A stretch of 64,000 nucleotides of DNA from Myxococcus stipitatus (GTDB taxonomy: Bacteria; Myxococcota; Myxococcia; Myxococcales; Myxococcaceae): positions 868,001 through 932,000 of the forward strand of contig NZ_CP102770.1 in NCBI RefSeq assembly GCF_038561935.1, in the 5' to 3' direction. The notes beneath the pieces are model-generated. The model did no database searches. It saw nothing but the letters and a program-made list of their open reading frames with translations, and had not been told where the DNA came from. A program made the translations under genes and the position numbers. How positions within the stretch are numbered: position 1 is the first letter of the stretch; every line of letters begins with the position of its first letter. This document shows, piece by piece, positions 7,426 to 20,597 of this stretch.

Positions 7426-9068
7426 GGCGTGAGCCCCAGGTCGCCGCCCGGCACCTTCTTGCGCGCGGACAGCGGGTGGGCGGACATCCCTCGGTGCTGC
7501 CCCAATCCCAGCACGCGGAACCGTCGCCCCTGCCGCGCGTGTTCCTCCTCCAGCTCATGCAGCCGCTGCATCACCGTGTGGTCCACCAGCCGTGCTTCCG
7601 TCAGGTCGACCTCGATGCACGGCGCCTCCACATGCCGCGCGAGCTGCCGCTTGAGCGCCAGGAAGTTGGTGAACACCGCCGCGCCGCGCACGCGCAGCAC
7701 CACCGCGTCCTCGCGCACCTGCTCCTGGATGTCCGGCCGGAACAGCTCCCGAGGCGAGGCCCCGTTGAGCAGGTGGATGCCTGTCTTCAGCACGATGCCC
7801 GACGCCACGCCCACCAACAGGTCCGTCGCCAGCGTGACGAACATCGTGACGCAGAAGATGAGCACCTGCTCCGCGCCCACGCGATACGCCTTCACCAGCT
7901 CCCCAGGCGAGGCCAGCCGGACGCCCGTGAAGATGAGCATTCCCGCGAGCGCGGCCAGCGGAATCCGGTGGATGAGCCCCGGCGCGAAGGCCACGAACAG
8001 CAGCAGGAACAGGCCATGGAAGAAGTTGGACCCTCGGCTCCGCGCTCCCGAGGCCAGGTTGGCCGTGCTGCGGACCACCTCCGAAATCATCGGCAGCCCT
8101 CCCAGCAGGCCCGCGACGAGGTTGCCCAGGCCCGTGGCGAACAGGTCCCGGTCCAGGTCCGAGCGCCGCTTCAGCGGGTCCATCAGGTCCACCGCCTTGA
8201 CGGTGAGCAGCGACTCCACGCTCCCCACCAGCGCGAACATGGCGACGTACTTGAGCCCCGTGGGCGACAGCACCCGCGAGAAGTCCGGGAAGGTGACCGC
8301 CGTGAGCAGGTTGTCCGGCAGGTTCACCAGGTGGCTCGGCCCCACCGTGAAGAGCGTGCGAGAGAAGGTGAAGGTGTGCGAGTGCTCCAGGTCGAACATC
8401 AACCCCAGCGGCACCGCGACCGCCAACACCAGCAGCGGCGCCGGCACGCGCCTCAGCCACGCCACGCGCTTCGCGAGCGACGCATGGCCGAACAGCAGCA
8501 CCAAGCCCAGCGCCCCGATGAGCGCGATTTCTGGATTCAGCCGGGCCACGCTGGACGGAATCTCCGCCAGCAACCCCAGCGGCGCGCGCGCCACCGGTGA
8601 CACGCCGAGCAGCACATGGGCCTGCTTGGCGCAGATGGTGACGCCGATGGCCGCCAGCATCCCGTGCACCACCGAGGAGGGGAACAAGTCCCCCAGCCGC
8701 CCCGCGCGCAGCACCGCGAAGAGCACCTGGAAGCACGCGGCCACCACGATGGTCGCCAGCGCCCGCCGGTAGCCGAGCACCGCGTCGCCTCCGCCCAGCT
8801 CCGTTACCGCGCCCAGCGCGATGACGATGAGCCCCGCCGCGGGCCCCTTGATGGTCAGCGCGGCGCTCCCCAGCCAGGACGAGAGCAGCCCGCCCACCAC
8901 CGCCGTGAGGATGCCGGCGACCGGCGGAAAGCCGCTGGCCATCGCGATACCCAGACACAGCGGCAGCGCCAGCAAGAAGACGAGAAATCCCGAGACCACG
9001 TCCTGTTTCCAGGATGAATGCCCCGGGGAATCGGGGGAATGACTGACATTGGACTGAATGCCTTGCAT
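7422..9068 (-). CDS. SulP-family anion transporter with C-terminal STAS domain (probable bicarbonate or sulfate)
   Basis: A 548-residue SLC26/SulP protein. About residues 20-420 form the transmembrane core: the N-terminal segment DVVSGFLVFLLALPLCLGIA, then GPAAGLIVIALGAV, and GLGNLVAGLLGGLPMISEVVRS. Residues of about 440-530 form a STAS domain (VLRVRGAAVFTNFLAL, then IEVDLTEARLVDHTVM). The start is ATG 9068 with GGAGG 10 nt upstream. It heads the operon with dabA/dabB and overlaps dabA, which suggests it carries bicarbonate like SulP proteins BicA and those linked to carbonic anhydrases. Sulfate or another oxyanion cannot be excluded from sequence alone. Confidence 0.9.
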   Translation of the reverse strand: MQGIQSNVSHSPDSPGHSSWKQDVVSGFLVFLLALPLCLGIAMASGFPPVAGILTAVVGGLLSSWLGSAALTIKGPAAGLIVIALGAVTELGGGDAVLGYRRALATIVVAACFQVLFAVLRAGRLGDLFPSSVVHGMLAAIGVTICAKQAHVLLGVSPVARAPLGLLAEIPSSVARLNPEIALIGALGLVLLFGHASLAKRVAWLRRVPAPLLVLAVAVPLGLMFDLEHSHTFTFSRTLFTVGPSHLVNLPDNLLTAVTFPDFSRVLSPTGLKYVAMFALVGSVESLLTVKAVDLMDPLKRRSDLDRDLFATGLGNLVAGLLGGLPMISEVVRSTANLASGARSRGSNFFHGLFLLLFVAFAPGLIHRIPLAALAGMLIFTGVRLASPGELVKAYRVGAEQVLIFCVTMFVTLATDLLVGVASGIVLKTGIHLLNGASPRELFRPDIQEQVREDAVVLRVRGAAVFTNFLALKRQLARHVEAPCIEVDLTEARLVDHTVMQRLHELEEEHARQGRRFRVLGLGQHRGMSAHPLSARKKVPGGDLGLTP

Positions 9069-9282
9069 GGGGGCGCGTCCTCCCGTGTACAGGGGTGGAC
9101 ATCGCAGCCAGGAGCGAACCCCACCCGTCGACGGCCAGGGATGGAACGAAACGCGCGCGGGTTCCCGTGCTTGCTTTGTCTGGGATTTTTGCCGCTGATG
9201 CGGGACGTGTCTCGGTTGAGCTGGCCATTTCTGGCTGAGATGTCTTGGTTTCTCAGGGGATGGGGCCGCGGGTGGTGGTGTC
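9069..9282. promoter_or_regulatory. Divergent promoter region between the SulP-DAB operon and the ECF sigma gene
   Basis: This 214-bp gap separates two divergent transcription units. It includes a relatively T-rich stretch near 9171-9260 and a GGAAC element at 9143-9147 on the plus strand, which resembles the -35 box used by many ECF sigma factors. No convincing -10 element could be paired with it. The sigma gene may control itself and perhaps the DAB operon from here, but that is inference. Confidence 0.3.
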
Positions 9283-9873
9283 GTGTCTGAAACGAAAATG
9301 GAACAAAGCGAGCAGGCGCGGTTCGAGGCCGCGATGGAACCGCTGTTGCCCAGGCTGCATCGTTTCTGTCTCGCCCTGTGCCGCGGCCGTCAGGAAGCGG
9401 AGGACCTGTTCCAGGACTCCCTGGTGCGGGCCTATCTGAGCGGGGACGCACGCGAGCCCGGCTCCCGGCTGGGCTGGCTGTGTGGCATCGCGCGCAACCA
9501 GTTCCTGGAGAACCGCCGCTCACTGGCGCGGCGCCGCTCGCTGCTGGAGTCGGTGCTGGAGGGCGCGACGTCGGTGCTGGGCTCGCTCTTCATGGGCGGC
9601 GTGGAGCAGCCGGACCCCGAAGCCCGGCTGTGTCGCTCCGAGGAGGCGGAGCTGCTGCTCCTGTGTCTGCACGGGCTGCCGGAGAAGTTCCGGCTGGTGG
9701 TGCTGCTGTGTGACGTGGAGGACCTCCCTTATGAGGAGGTGGCCCGCGTGCTGGAGCTGCCCGTTGGCACGGTGAAGAGTCGACACTCCCGAGGCCGCGC
9801 GAGGCTGGGGGAGTTGTTCCTCTCCGCCGTGGACCGGCAGGCTCACGCTCTCGGTGAGGGAGGTCGTCCATGA
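9283..9873 (+). CDS. ECF-family RNA polymerase sigma factor
   Basis: A 196-residue sigma-70 family protein of the extracytoplasmic function type. Region 2 spans about residues 20-85 (RFCLALCRGRQEAEDLFQDS, with the DLFQDS core). Region 4 spans about 125-180, with LPYEEVARVLELPVGTVKSR as the helix-turn-helix. The linker between them is rather long (about residues 85-120). The start is GTG 9283; an in-frame ATG at 9298 is possible and neither has a clear Shine-Dalgarno. The gene overlaps the next one by four bases (ATGA), the usual arrangement for a sigma/anti-sigma pair. It is divergent from the SulP-DAB operon, so that operon is a possible target. Confidence 0.9.
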   Translation: MSETKMEQSEQARFEAAMEPLLPRLHRFCLALCRGRQEAEDLFQDSLVRAYLSGDAREPGSRLGWLCGIARNQFLENRRSLARRRSLLESVLEGATSVLGSLFMGGVEQPDPEARLCRSEEAELLLLCLHGLPEKFRLVVLLCDVEDLPYEEVARVLELPVGTVKSRHSRGRARLGELFLSAVDRQAHALGEGGRP

Positions 9874-10478
9874 GCATGGGGGATGAAGAATCACCAGCCC
9901 TCCCGGAGGAGCTCCGCGCCGCGATGCTGGCGCTGCGGGGTGAGAAGCCCTCGCCGAGGATGCGGGCCCGACTCCAGGCCTCCCTCGCCCATGCAGAGCG
10001 GACCCGCCCCGCCGCGCCGCGCCGGACCGCATCCTCCTGGGTGAATCAGCCCGGCGCGCGGGTGCTCGCGGGCGCGGTGCTCACCGGGGCGCTGGCGCTG
10101 CTCTTCCTGCCTCGCGGAAATGAGGGCGCGGGCCCGGAACTGTTCCCGGCCCGCGAGGTCACCTTCCAAATCCCAGGAGAAGGCGCGGGCCTGCTGGAGC
10201 TGCCCTGGACGCATGACGTCCATTCAGGGGAACCCGCCACGGTGTGGCTGGAGACGTCACCCCCCTTGGACTCGCATCCGCATCTGCGGGAGCTGCCGTC
10301 GCTGGAGCTGGTGGGCTGTGACGAAGCGCGTTGCGTCCATGAATTCACCGCGCGCACCGGCGCTTCCGCCACTCCGTTGCGAGTGCTCATCGACAAGCCA
10401 GGCCGTTACGAGTTCCGGGTGTCTCATGCTTCAGACAACCGGCACATCCAGGAGCACTTCGTCGTGGTGGCCCTGTAA
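9870..10478 (+). CDS. Putative membrane-anchored anti-sigma factor (no zinc-finger motif)
   Basis: A 202-residue protein translationally coupled to the sigma gene. It has a short cytoplasmic N-terminus (about 60 residues), a single transmembrane helix around residues 65-82 (VLAGAVLTGALALLFLP), and a periplasmic domain of about 115 residues with two cysteines in VGCDEARCVHEF. The HxxxCxxC zinc anti-sigma motif found in many ECF partners is absent. The role as anti-sigma factor is inferred from gene order and topology only. The periplasmic part might sense redox or an envelope ligand, with its cysteine pair as a possible disulfide. Confidence 0.6.
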   Translation: MSMGDEESPALPEELRAAMLALRGEKPSPRMRARLQASLAHAERTRPAAPRRTASSWVNQPGARVLAGAVLTGALALLFLPRGNEGAGPELFPAREVTFQIPGEGAGLLELPWTHDVHSGEPATVWLETSPPLDSHPHLRELPSLELVGCDEARCVHEFTARTGASATPLRVLIDKPGRYEFRVSHASDNRHIQEHFVVVAL

Positions 10479-10692
10479 CCTCTCCAGGGGTGCGTCCGCT
10501 TTGTTTTGCGGTATGAGCGCTTCATGTCCCCCATCGAGCCATGGCCAGGGAGCGATGCTCACGCCTCGACGGGTGAGCGGGACCACGAGGCCGTTCCGCG
10601 CGGGGTGGCTCACCGGGTCGGGGGTTTCCACGAGGACGGGCGGAAATGGATGGCTGGCCATCCCTGATGCACGAGGAGCAGAGCCTGCCCGT

Positions 10693-11067
10693 ATGGAGAC
10701 GGTCCTGGTGGTGGATGACGAGCTGGGCATCCTCGAGGCCCTCGCGGACCTCCTGCGGGAAGAGGGCTACCAGGTCCTGACGGCCACGCACGGCGCGGAG
10801 GCCCTGGCGCGGATGGGCGAGCTGCGTCCGGACCTGGTCCTCACGGATTGGATGATGCCGGTGTTGGATGGCCCGGCCCTCGTCGAGTGCATCCGCGCGG
10901 AGCCGGGCTGGAGCGGCGTGTCGCTCCTGGGGATGAGCGCGGTGGACGTGGGCTCCCTGCGGGCTCAGTATCCGAGCATCCCGTTTCTTCAGAAGCCCTT
11001 CGACATCCCCGCGTTGATGAAACAGATACGCAAGGCCCTGGACGGTCAGCGCGCGCTCTCGGGTTGA
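10693..11067 (+). CDS. Single-domain response regulator (receiver only)
   Basis: A 124-residue receiver domain with VLVVDDELG (acidic pair), VLTDWMMPVLDGP (phospho-acceptor Asp), a Ser in LLGMSAVDV in place of the usual Thr/Ser switch position, and FLQKPFD (conserved Lys). No output domain is present, so it would act by phosphotransfer or protein contact. I chose ATG 10693 because the receiver fold begins there and GAGGAG lies about 14 nt upstream; a longer frame upstream has no receiver homology. It sits between the sigma/anti-sigma pair and an unknown gene. The cognate kinase is not adjacent; the hybrid kinase at 12104 is the nearest. Confidence 0.85.
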   Translation: METVLVVDDELGILEALADLLREEGYQVLTATHGAEALARMGELRPDLVLTDWMMPVLDGPALVECIRAEPGWSGVSLLGMSAVDVGSLRAQYPSIPFLQKPFDIPALMKQIRKALDGQRALSG

Positions 11068-11091
11068 ACCTCGGCCGTTCCTGGATGCTCC

Positions 11092-11913
11092 ATGCTCTAT
11101 CTGCTCAAGCTCGGCCCCGTGCCGCTCTCCCATGGAAGCACGCAGGTGTACCTGCGGATCTCCGACCTGGGGGAGCCCTCCCAGCCTGTCTTCGAGCCTG
11201 ACGACACCTCCGGGCTGCGCGCGCTGCTTCGGGAGGTGGAGGACCTGGGCGCGGTGCGGTGTGAGCCGCAGCTCGCGGAGGCGGGCGCGGCGCTGGGGCT
11301 GGAAGTGGGCGAGCCTCCGGCGGCGGCGCTCTCCTCTCGCGCGGCCATCGCGACGTTCCTCGCGTGGGGACAGCGCGGGCTGTCCGGACTGGGCTCCGAC
11401 AAGGCGCTGCTGTTCGTCCAGGCGGCCACCGAATACTGGGAGGCGCGTCCGTGGGCGCGGTGGGATGACAGCCAGCCCTTCGCGGTGACGGTGTCCGGCC
11501 CGCTGGCGCACACCTTCGAGGGCTGCGTCTTCCACGGCGAGGACGGCCGCGCGGGGCTGGCGCTGTACTTCCAGTCGGGCGCGCTCCAGCGGTTGATGGA
11601 GATGCAGGCGCGAGGAGAGCCCGAGGCCGCGCAGGAGCTGCCCGCCATCGCCGTCACGCTGGACACGTCGCCCGTCTACGCGGTGGAGGCGCTGGCCGCA
11701 GCCAGGCGGGTGCCTCGGCTGCCCATGCCGCTGAAGACGGGGAAGGAGGGCGTGGGCATCCCGTCCTCCGTGGAGTCGCTGGTGCTGGTGGCCGCGCTGC
11801 GCGCCGTGGCGCGGCTGACGCCGGACCAGCCGGAGGTCCTCAGCAGCGTGGTGGCGGGAGATGCGCGCATGGAGGTCCTGGTGCGGGCCCCCACGCCGCG
11901 GCTGCGGAACTGA
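11092..11913 (+). CDS. Conserved hypothetical protein (unknown function)
   Basis: A 273-residue acidic soluble protein beginning MLYLLKLGPVPLS. No signal peptide, transmembrane helix or recognised motif is seen. The C-terminal part (about residues 190-265) contains a basic stretch, PLKTGKEGVGIPSSV, then a hydrophobic LVLVAALRAVARL helix. Base composition and codon use match the neighbours, so I take it as a real gene. It follows the receiver by only 24 bp and may be co-transcribed with it. A possible terminator lies just after the stop. Confidence 0.65.
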   Translation: MLYLLKLGPVPLSHGSTQVYLRISDLGEPSQPVFEPDDTSGLRALLREVEDLGAVRCEPQLAEAGAALGLEVGEPPAAALSSRAAIATFLAWGQRGLSGLGSDKALLFVQAATEYWEARPWARWDDSQPFAVTVSGPLAHTFEGCVFHGEDGRAGLALYFQSGALQRLMEMQARGEPEAAQELPAIAVTLDTSPVYAVEALAAARRVPRLPMPLKTGKEGVGIPSSVESLVLVAALRAVARLTPDQPEVLSSVVAGDARMEVLVRAPTPRLRN

Positions 11914-11923
11914 CGCCGCGGGT

Positions 11924-11954
11924 CGCCTCGGGTCTCACCCGGTGAGGTGAGGCG
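11924..11954 (+). terminator. Imperfect hairpin after the hypothetical gene
   Basis: CGCCTC at 11924-11929 pairs with GAGGCG at 11949-11954, and an inner CTCAC/GTGAG pair closes a small loop. No T-tract follows. It could end the transcript of the preceding genes before the large kinase gene. Confidence 0.4.
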
Positions 11955-12103
11955 GGCGCTCAAGTGTTGGCTGTGCGACGCGGTGGGGGCGGGGTGTTGG
12001 ATGCCCACCATCGGCACCGGCCGAGGGGGCTGCTCCATCCCTGGAGTCGCGCGAGAACGGAGGTGTTCCGAGCTGGAAACTCCGCGCACGCCAGGGGCTC
12101 CTC

Positions 12104-17206
<5,103 letters not shown>

Positions 17207-17256
17207 ACACTTCGGTCAGAATGTGTTGACGCATCGAACCAGGTGGGCAAGGTGGC

Positions 17257-17664
17257 GTGGTGAGCGACGCCGGACTTCCTCCGCGGGTCCAGCGCTTCAT
17301 CACGACGCACATCGACTCAGTGGAGAAGTTGGAGGTGCTCCTCCTGCTTCGCGCCCAGCCGGGGCGAGAGTGGACCGCGTCATCGGTGAGCCTGGAGTTG
17401 CGCATCGCAGAACCTTCCGCGGCCATGAGGCTCGCGGACCTCGCCGCGAGGAGCCTGGTGGTGAGCGACGGGGGGGATGTGCCCGTCTATCGCTTCGGCC
17501 CGGCGAGCTCGGAAGACGCGCAAGCGGTGGCGGAGCTCGCGTCGGTGTACGCGGCCCGGCGGGTGAGCGTCATCACCTTCATCTTCTCCAGGCCGCTGGA
17601 CAAGGTGCGAGGCTTCGCGGAGGCCTTCGTGCTCAAGAAGGACAAGGACGGTGACCATGGCTGA
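17257..17664 (+). CDS. Small conserved protein with winged-helix-like fold
   Basis: A 135-residue soluble protein. Residues 15-75 (VEKLEVLLLLRAQPGREWTA, then SAAMRLADLAARSLVV) have the helix-helix-wing pattern of a winged-helix DNA-binding or protein-binding domain; the rest is a short alpha-helical tail. The start is one of two adjacent GTG codons at 17257 and 17260. The gene begins 50 bp after the hybrid kinase and overlaps the following membrane protein gene, so these genes probably form a unit. It could be a transcription regulator acting with the kinase, but no direct evidence shows this. Confidence 0.7.
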   Translation: MVSDAGLPPRVQRFITTHIDSVEKLEVLLLLRAQPGREWTASSVSLELRIAEPSAAMRLADLAARSLVVSDGGDVPVYRFGPASSEDAQAVAELASVYAARRVSVITFIFSRPLDKVRGFAEAFVLKKDKDGDHG

Positions 17665-17917
17665 AGCGGTCTACATCCTGTGTGCCCTGACGAGCGTGGC
17701 GTGCGCGGTGCTGCTCTTGCGCGCCTGGAAGCGGACCCAGTCCCGGCTCTTGTTGTGGAGCGGGCTGTGCTTCGTGGGCCTGGCGGTGAGCAACGTGCTG
17801 CTCTTCGTGGACCTGGGGCTCCTGCCTCCCACCATCGACCTGTACATGCCGCGCCAGCTGTCCACGCTGGCCGCGGTCTCCGTCCTGCTCTACGGGCTCA
17901 TCTGGGACGCCACCTGA
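17657..17917 (+). CDS. Small membrane protein, DUF5985-like (first of a pair)
   Basis: An 86-residue protein with three predicted transmembrane helices (YILCALTSVACAVLLL, LLLWSGLCFVGLAVSNVLLF, and LSTLAAVSVLLYGLIW). ATG 17657 lies inside the 3' end of the preceding gene (ATGGCTGA overlap); a GTG six bases earlier is also possible. A basic RAWKRTQSR loop follows helix 1. It appears paralogous to the next gene, with a similar LRAWKRTQSRLLLWSGL / LRFWKQSNERLFGFFSL layout. I believe this matches the family labelled DUF5985, but I could not verify it. Function unknown. Confidence 0.7.
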   Translation: MAEAVYILCALTSVACAVLLLRAWKRTQSRLLLWSGLCFVGLAVSNVLLFVDLGLLPPTIDLYMPRQLSTLAAVSVLLYGLIWDAT

Positions 17918-17930
17918 GGTCGCCTTGTCC

Positions 17931-18197
17931 ATGCTCCGGTCCATGCTCAACGGCGCGGTGGCAATGGGGTGGCTGGCGTGCGCGCTGTTCTTCCTGCGCT
18001 TCTGGAAGCAGTCGAACGAGCGCCTGTTCGGCTTCTTCTCGCTGTCCTTCCTGATGCAGGCGCTGACCTCGGCGGCGTCCGGGCTCATCGACGCGCAGGA
18101 TGAGCGCCGCAACTACATCTACATGGCGCGGCTTGTCGGCTTCCTCATCATCCTCTACGCCATCTGGGACAAGAACCGGGGGAACCGGCGCCGCTGA
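17931..18197 (+). CDS. Small membrane protein, DUF5985-like (second of a pair)
   Basis: An 88-residue, three-helix membrane protein similar in length and layout to its upstream neighbour. The start is taken as ATG 17931, with GAGGT about 10 nt upstream; a TTG at 17925 is an alternative. The C-terminus is basic (WDKNRGNRRR), so it should face the cytoplasm. Two short related membrane proteins next to a soluble kinase suggest a membrane docking or sensing device, as an inference only. Confidence 0.7.
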   Translation: MLRSMLNGAVAMGWLACALFFLRFWKQSNERLFGFFSLSFLMQALTSAASGLIDAQDERRNYIYMARLVGFLIILYAIWDKNRGNRRR

Positions 18198-18287
18198 GTG
18201 TCTCACGGCGCACGCCCCTGTCCGCGTCCAGTTCGATGGTGACGTCGCGGAGGGATGCTTCTCCTGGGAGGACAGGAGAGAGCACCC

Positions 18288-19457
18288 ATGCGCTTGCGCC
18301 GTCGCGACTTCCTTCGTCTTTCCGCGCTGGGAGGAGGCGCGCTGGCGCTGGGCTCCACCTTCTGGCGGCAGGCCTACGCCATGCCCGCCGAGCCCGGGCC
18401 CAGTCCCTATGGCCCCATCTCCTCGCGGCCGGATGCCCACGGCCTGCGTCTTCCTCCCGGCTTCTCGTCGCGCATCATCGCCCGCTCGAGTGAGGTCGTC
18501 GCCGGCACGGACTACACGTGGCACGCCGCGCCGGATGGCGGCGCGTGCTTCGCCAGGCCCGAGGGGGGATGGATCTACGTCTCCAACTGCGAGTGGCGCC
18601 CGGGTGGCGCCAGCGCGGTGGTCTTCGGCGCGGACGGCACCCTCGAGTCGGCGCATGCCATCCTGTCCGGCACGGAGATGAACTGCGCTGGAGGGCCCAC
18701 GCCCTGGGGGACGTGGCTGTCGTGCGAGGAGCGCCCCAAGGGCCGCGTGTGGGAGTGCGACCCGCGGCGCCCCTCGCAAGGCGTGGTGCGCGCGGAGCTG
18801 GGCAGCTTCCCCCACGAGGCGGTGGCGGTGGACCCGGACGGCCAGCGGCTCTACCTGACGGAGGACCAGGTCAACGGGCGGCTGTATCGCTTCACGCCAG
18901 CGGAGTGGCCCCTGCTGACGTCGGGCGTGCTGGAGGCGGCGTCCGTGACGGGGGATGCGATGAAGGGCCTGGCCACGGTGCGCTGGGTGCCGTGCGCGAA
19001 GGGCCTGCCCGCCTCGCGCCAGCCCGGCGTCGCGGCGCGGACGACGGTGTTCAACGGGGGCGAGGGGTGCTGGTACGACAGCGGCGTCGTCTACCTCACG
19101 ACGAAGGGCGACAACCGCGTCTGGGCCCACACGCCCTCCACGGGGCGGCTGGAGGTCATCTACGCCGCCTCGCTGTTCCCGGGCTCGCCGCTGTCCGGCG
19201 GGGACAACGCGGTGGTGTCGCGCTCCGGGGACCTCTTTGTCGCCGAGGACGGCCGCAACCGCGACCTCTGCCTCATCACACCGCCGCCGCACCGCGTGGT
19301 GGCGACGTTCCTCCGGGTGCATGGGCACGCGGGCTCGGAAATCACCGGGCCCGCCTTCAGTCCGGACGGTCAGCGGCTGTACTTCAGCTCGCAGCGCGGG
19401 CCGACGAACTCGCCCTTCGCGGGCGTCACCTTCGAAGTCACGGGGCCCTTCCGCTGA
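18288..19457 (+). CDS. PhoX-family phosphatase-like protein (DUF839), Tat-exported
   Basis: A 389-residue protein. The N-terminus RLRRRDFLRLSALGGGALAL is a twin-arginine signal (a relaxed R-R motif followed by F-L), so it should be exported folded. GGPTPWGTWLSCEERPKG matches the signature of PhoX/DUF839 proteins, the calcium/iron-dependent alkaline phosphatases, where this region contributes metal ligands. Further beta-propeller-like segments (AVAVDPDGQRLYLTED, GPAFSPDGQRLYFSSQ) fit the fold. The start is ATG 18288, with AGGAG upstream. It is shorter than Pseudomonas PhoX and may belong to the related small group; activity on phosphate esters is inferred. Confidence 0.8.
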   Translation: MRLRRRDFLRLSALGGGALALGSTFWRQAYAMPAEPGPSPYGPISSRPDAHGLRLPPGFSSRIIARSSEVVAGTDYTWHAAPDGGACFARPEGGWIYVSNCEWRPGGASAVVFGADGTLESAHAILSGTEMNCAGGPTPWGTWLSCEERPKGRVWECDPRRPSQGVVRAELGSFPHEAVAVDPDGQRLYLTEDQVNGRLYRFTPAEWPLLTSGVLEAASVTGDAMKGLATVRWVPCAKGLPASRQPGVAARTTVFNGGEGCWYDSGVVYLTTKGDNRVWAHTPSTGRLEVIYAASLFPGSPLSGGDNAVVSRSGDLFVAEDGRNRDLCLITPPPHRVVATFLRVHGHAGSEITGPAFSPDGQRLYFSSQRGPTNSPFAGVTFEVTGPFR

Positions 19458-19514
19458 ACGGGCGCGGGAGGGCGCGCCTTGACGGGGGAGAGGGGCTCAA
19501 GCACAACGAGGTGC

Positions 19515-20459
19515 ATGTCCACCGCACCGCTTCCCCGCTTCACGCCTCGCCGTGCCCTGGGACGCACCGGCTTCATCGCCACGCCGGTGGGGATTGGAGA
19601 CATCGCGGACCGCGCGGTGCCTCGGGCCTCGCTGGTCGCCACGCTGCGCCGCGCGCTGGACGCGGGGCTCAATGTCATCGACACCGCGCCTGCCTATGAA
19701 GAGGGCTTGAGCGAGGAGGTGGTGGGCGAGGCGCTGCGCGGCCGGCGCGAGGGGGTCTTCCTCATCGACAAGGTGGATGAGCTCGACGCGCCGGTGGCGC
19801 CGCAGGTGGAGGCGAGCCTGCGCCGGCTGGGGCACGACACGGTGGACCTGTTCGCCTTCCATGGCGTGTCGGAGCTGTCCACGTGGGACGCGCTGGCCGC
19901 GCCGGGAGGAGGACTGGAGCAGCTGGGCGCCTGCGTGCGCGCGGGGCAGGCGCGCTTCCGAGGCATCTCCAGCCATCACCCGGAGGTGCTGCTCGCCGCG
20001 GTGAGCTCCGGGTGGTGCGACGTGGTGATGTTCCCGCTGGGGCCCTTCGTGGACATGCGCTACGTGAGGGACGTGCTGCCGCTGGCGCGCTCGCGCGGCG
20101 TGGGCGTGGTGTCCTTCAAGACGTTCGGCGCGGGCAAGCTCCTGGGCGACACGGAGGGCTATGGTCGGCCGCTGGAGACGCGGCCTCCGGGGGCCGCCCC
20201 GCTGCCGCGCCTGGGCGTGGAGGAGTGCGTGCGCTACACGCTGACGCTGGACCCGGATGTCATGCTGATGGGGATGAGCCACCCCGACGAGCAGGACGCG
20301 GCGCTGCACGCGGCCCATGCGTGGCGTCCGCTGGCGTCGGAGGAGCTGGCCCAGGTGCGCGAGCGCGCGCGGGCCGCCATCCAGGGAAAGGGCAAGGTGT
20401 GGTGGGACCCTCCGGAGGTGTCCCCCGCGGGTGGAGGTCGTCGCGGTCCCACGTCCTGA
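19515..20459 (+). CDS. Aldo/keto reductase family protein
   Basis: A 314-residue TIM-barrel oxidoreductase. The expected tetrad can be traced: Asp and Tyr in NVIDTAPAYEEG, Lys in FLIDKVDEL, and His in LFAFHGVSEL. C-terminal cofactor-binding elements are weaker than usual (VGVVSFKTFGAGKLL and LTLDPDVMLMGMSHPDE). The start is ATG 19515, with GAGG seven bases upstream. It is preceded by the PhoX-like gene by 57 bp. Substrate unknown; it belongs to the group often annotated as aldo/keto reductase related to daunorubicin or general stress enzymes. Confidence 0.85.
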   Translation: MSTAPLPRFTPRRALGRTGFIATPVGIGDIADRAVPRASLVATLRRALDAGLNVIDTAPAYEEGLSEEVVGEALRGRREGVFLIDKVDELDAPVAPQVEASLRRLGHDTVDLFAFHGVSELSTWDALAAPGGGLEQLGACVRAGQARFRGISSHHPEVLLAAVSSGWCDVVMFPLGPFVDMRYVRDVLPLARSRGVGVVSFKTFGAGKLLGDTEGYGRPLETRPPGAAPLPRLGVEECVRYTLTLDPDVMLMGMSHPDEQDAALHAAHAWRPLASEELAQVRERARAAIQGKGKVWWDPPEVSPAGGGRRGPTS

Positions 20460-20597
20460 GTCATTTCGTACAAACATGCGTCGCGGTGCTCGCGCGAAGC
20501 ACTCAACGTCTGGCGGGTCTGGCATTGGACAGTCACCCTGTCCATCGAGGGGGGCGGCATTGTTGTGGCGTCCCGGACGTCCTTTGCTCAGGTCCCC

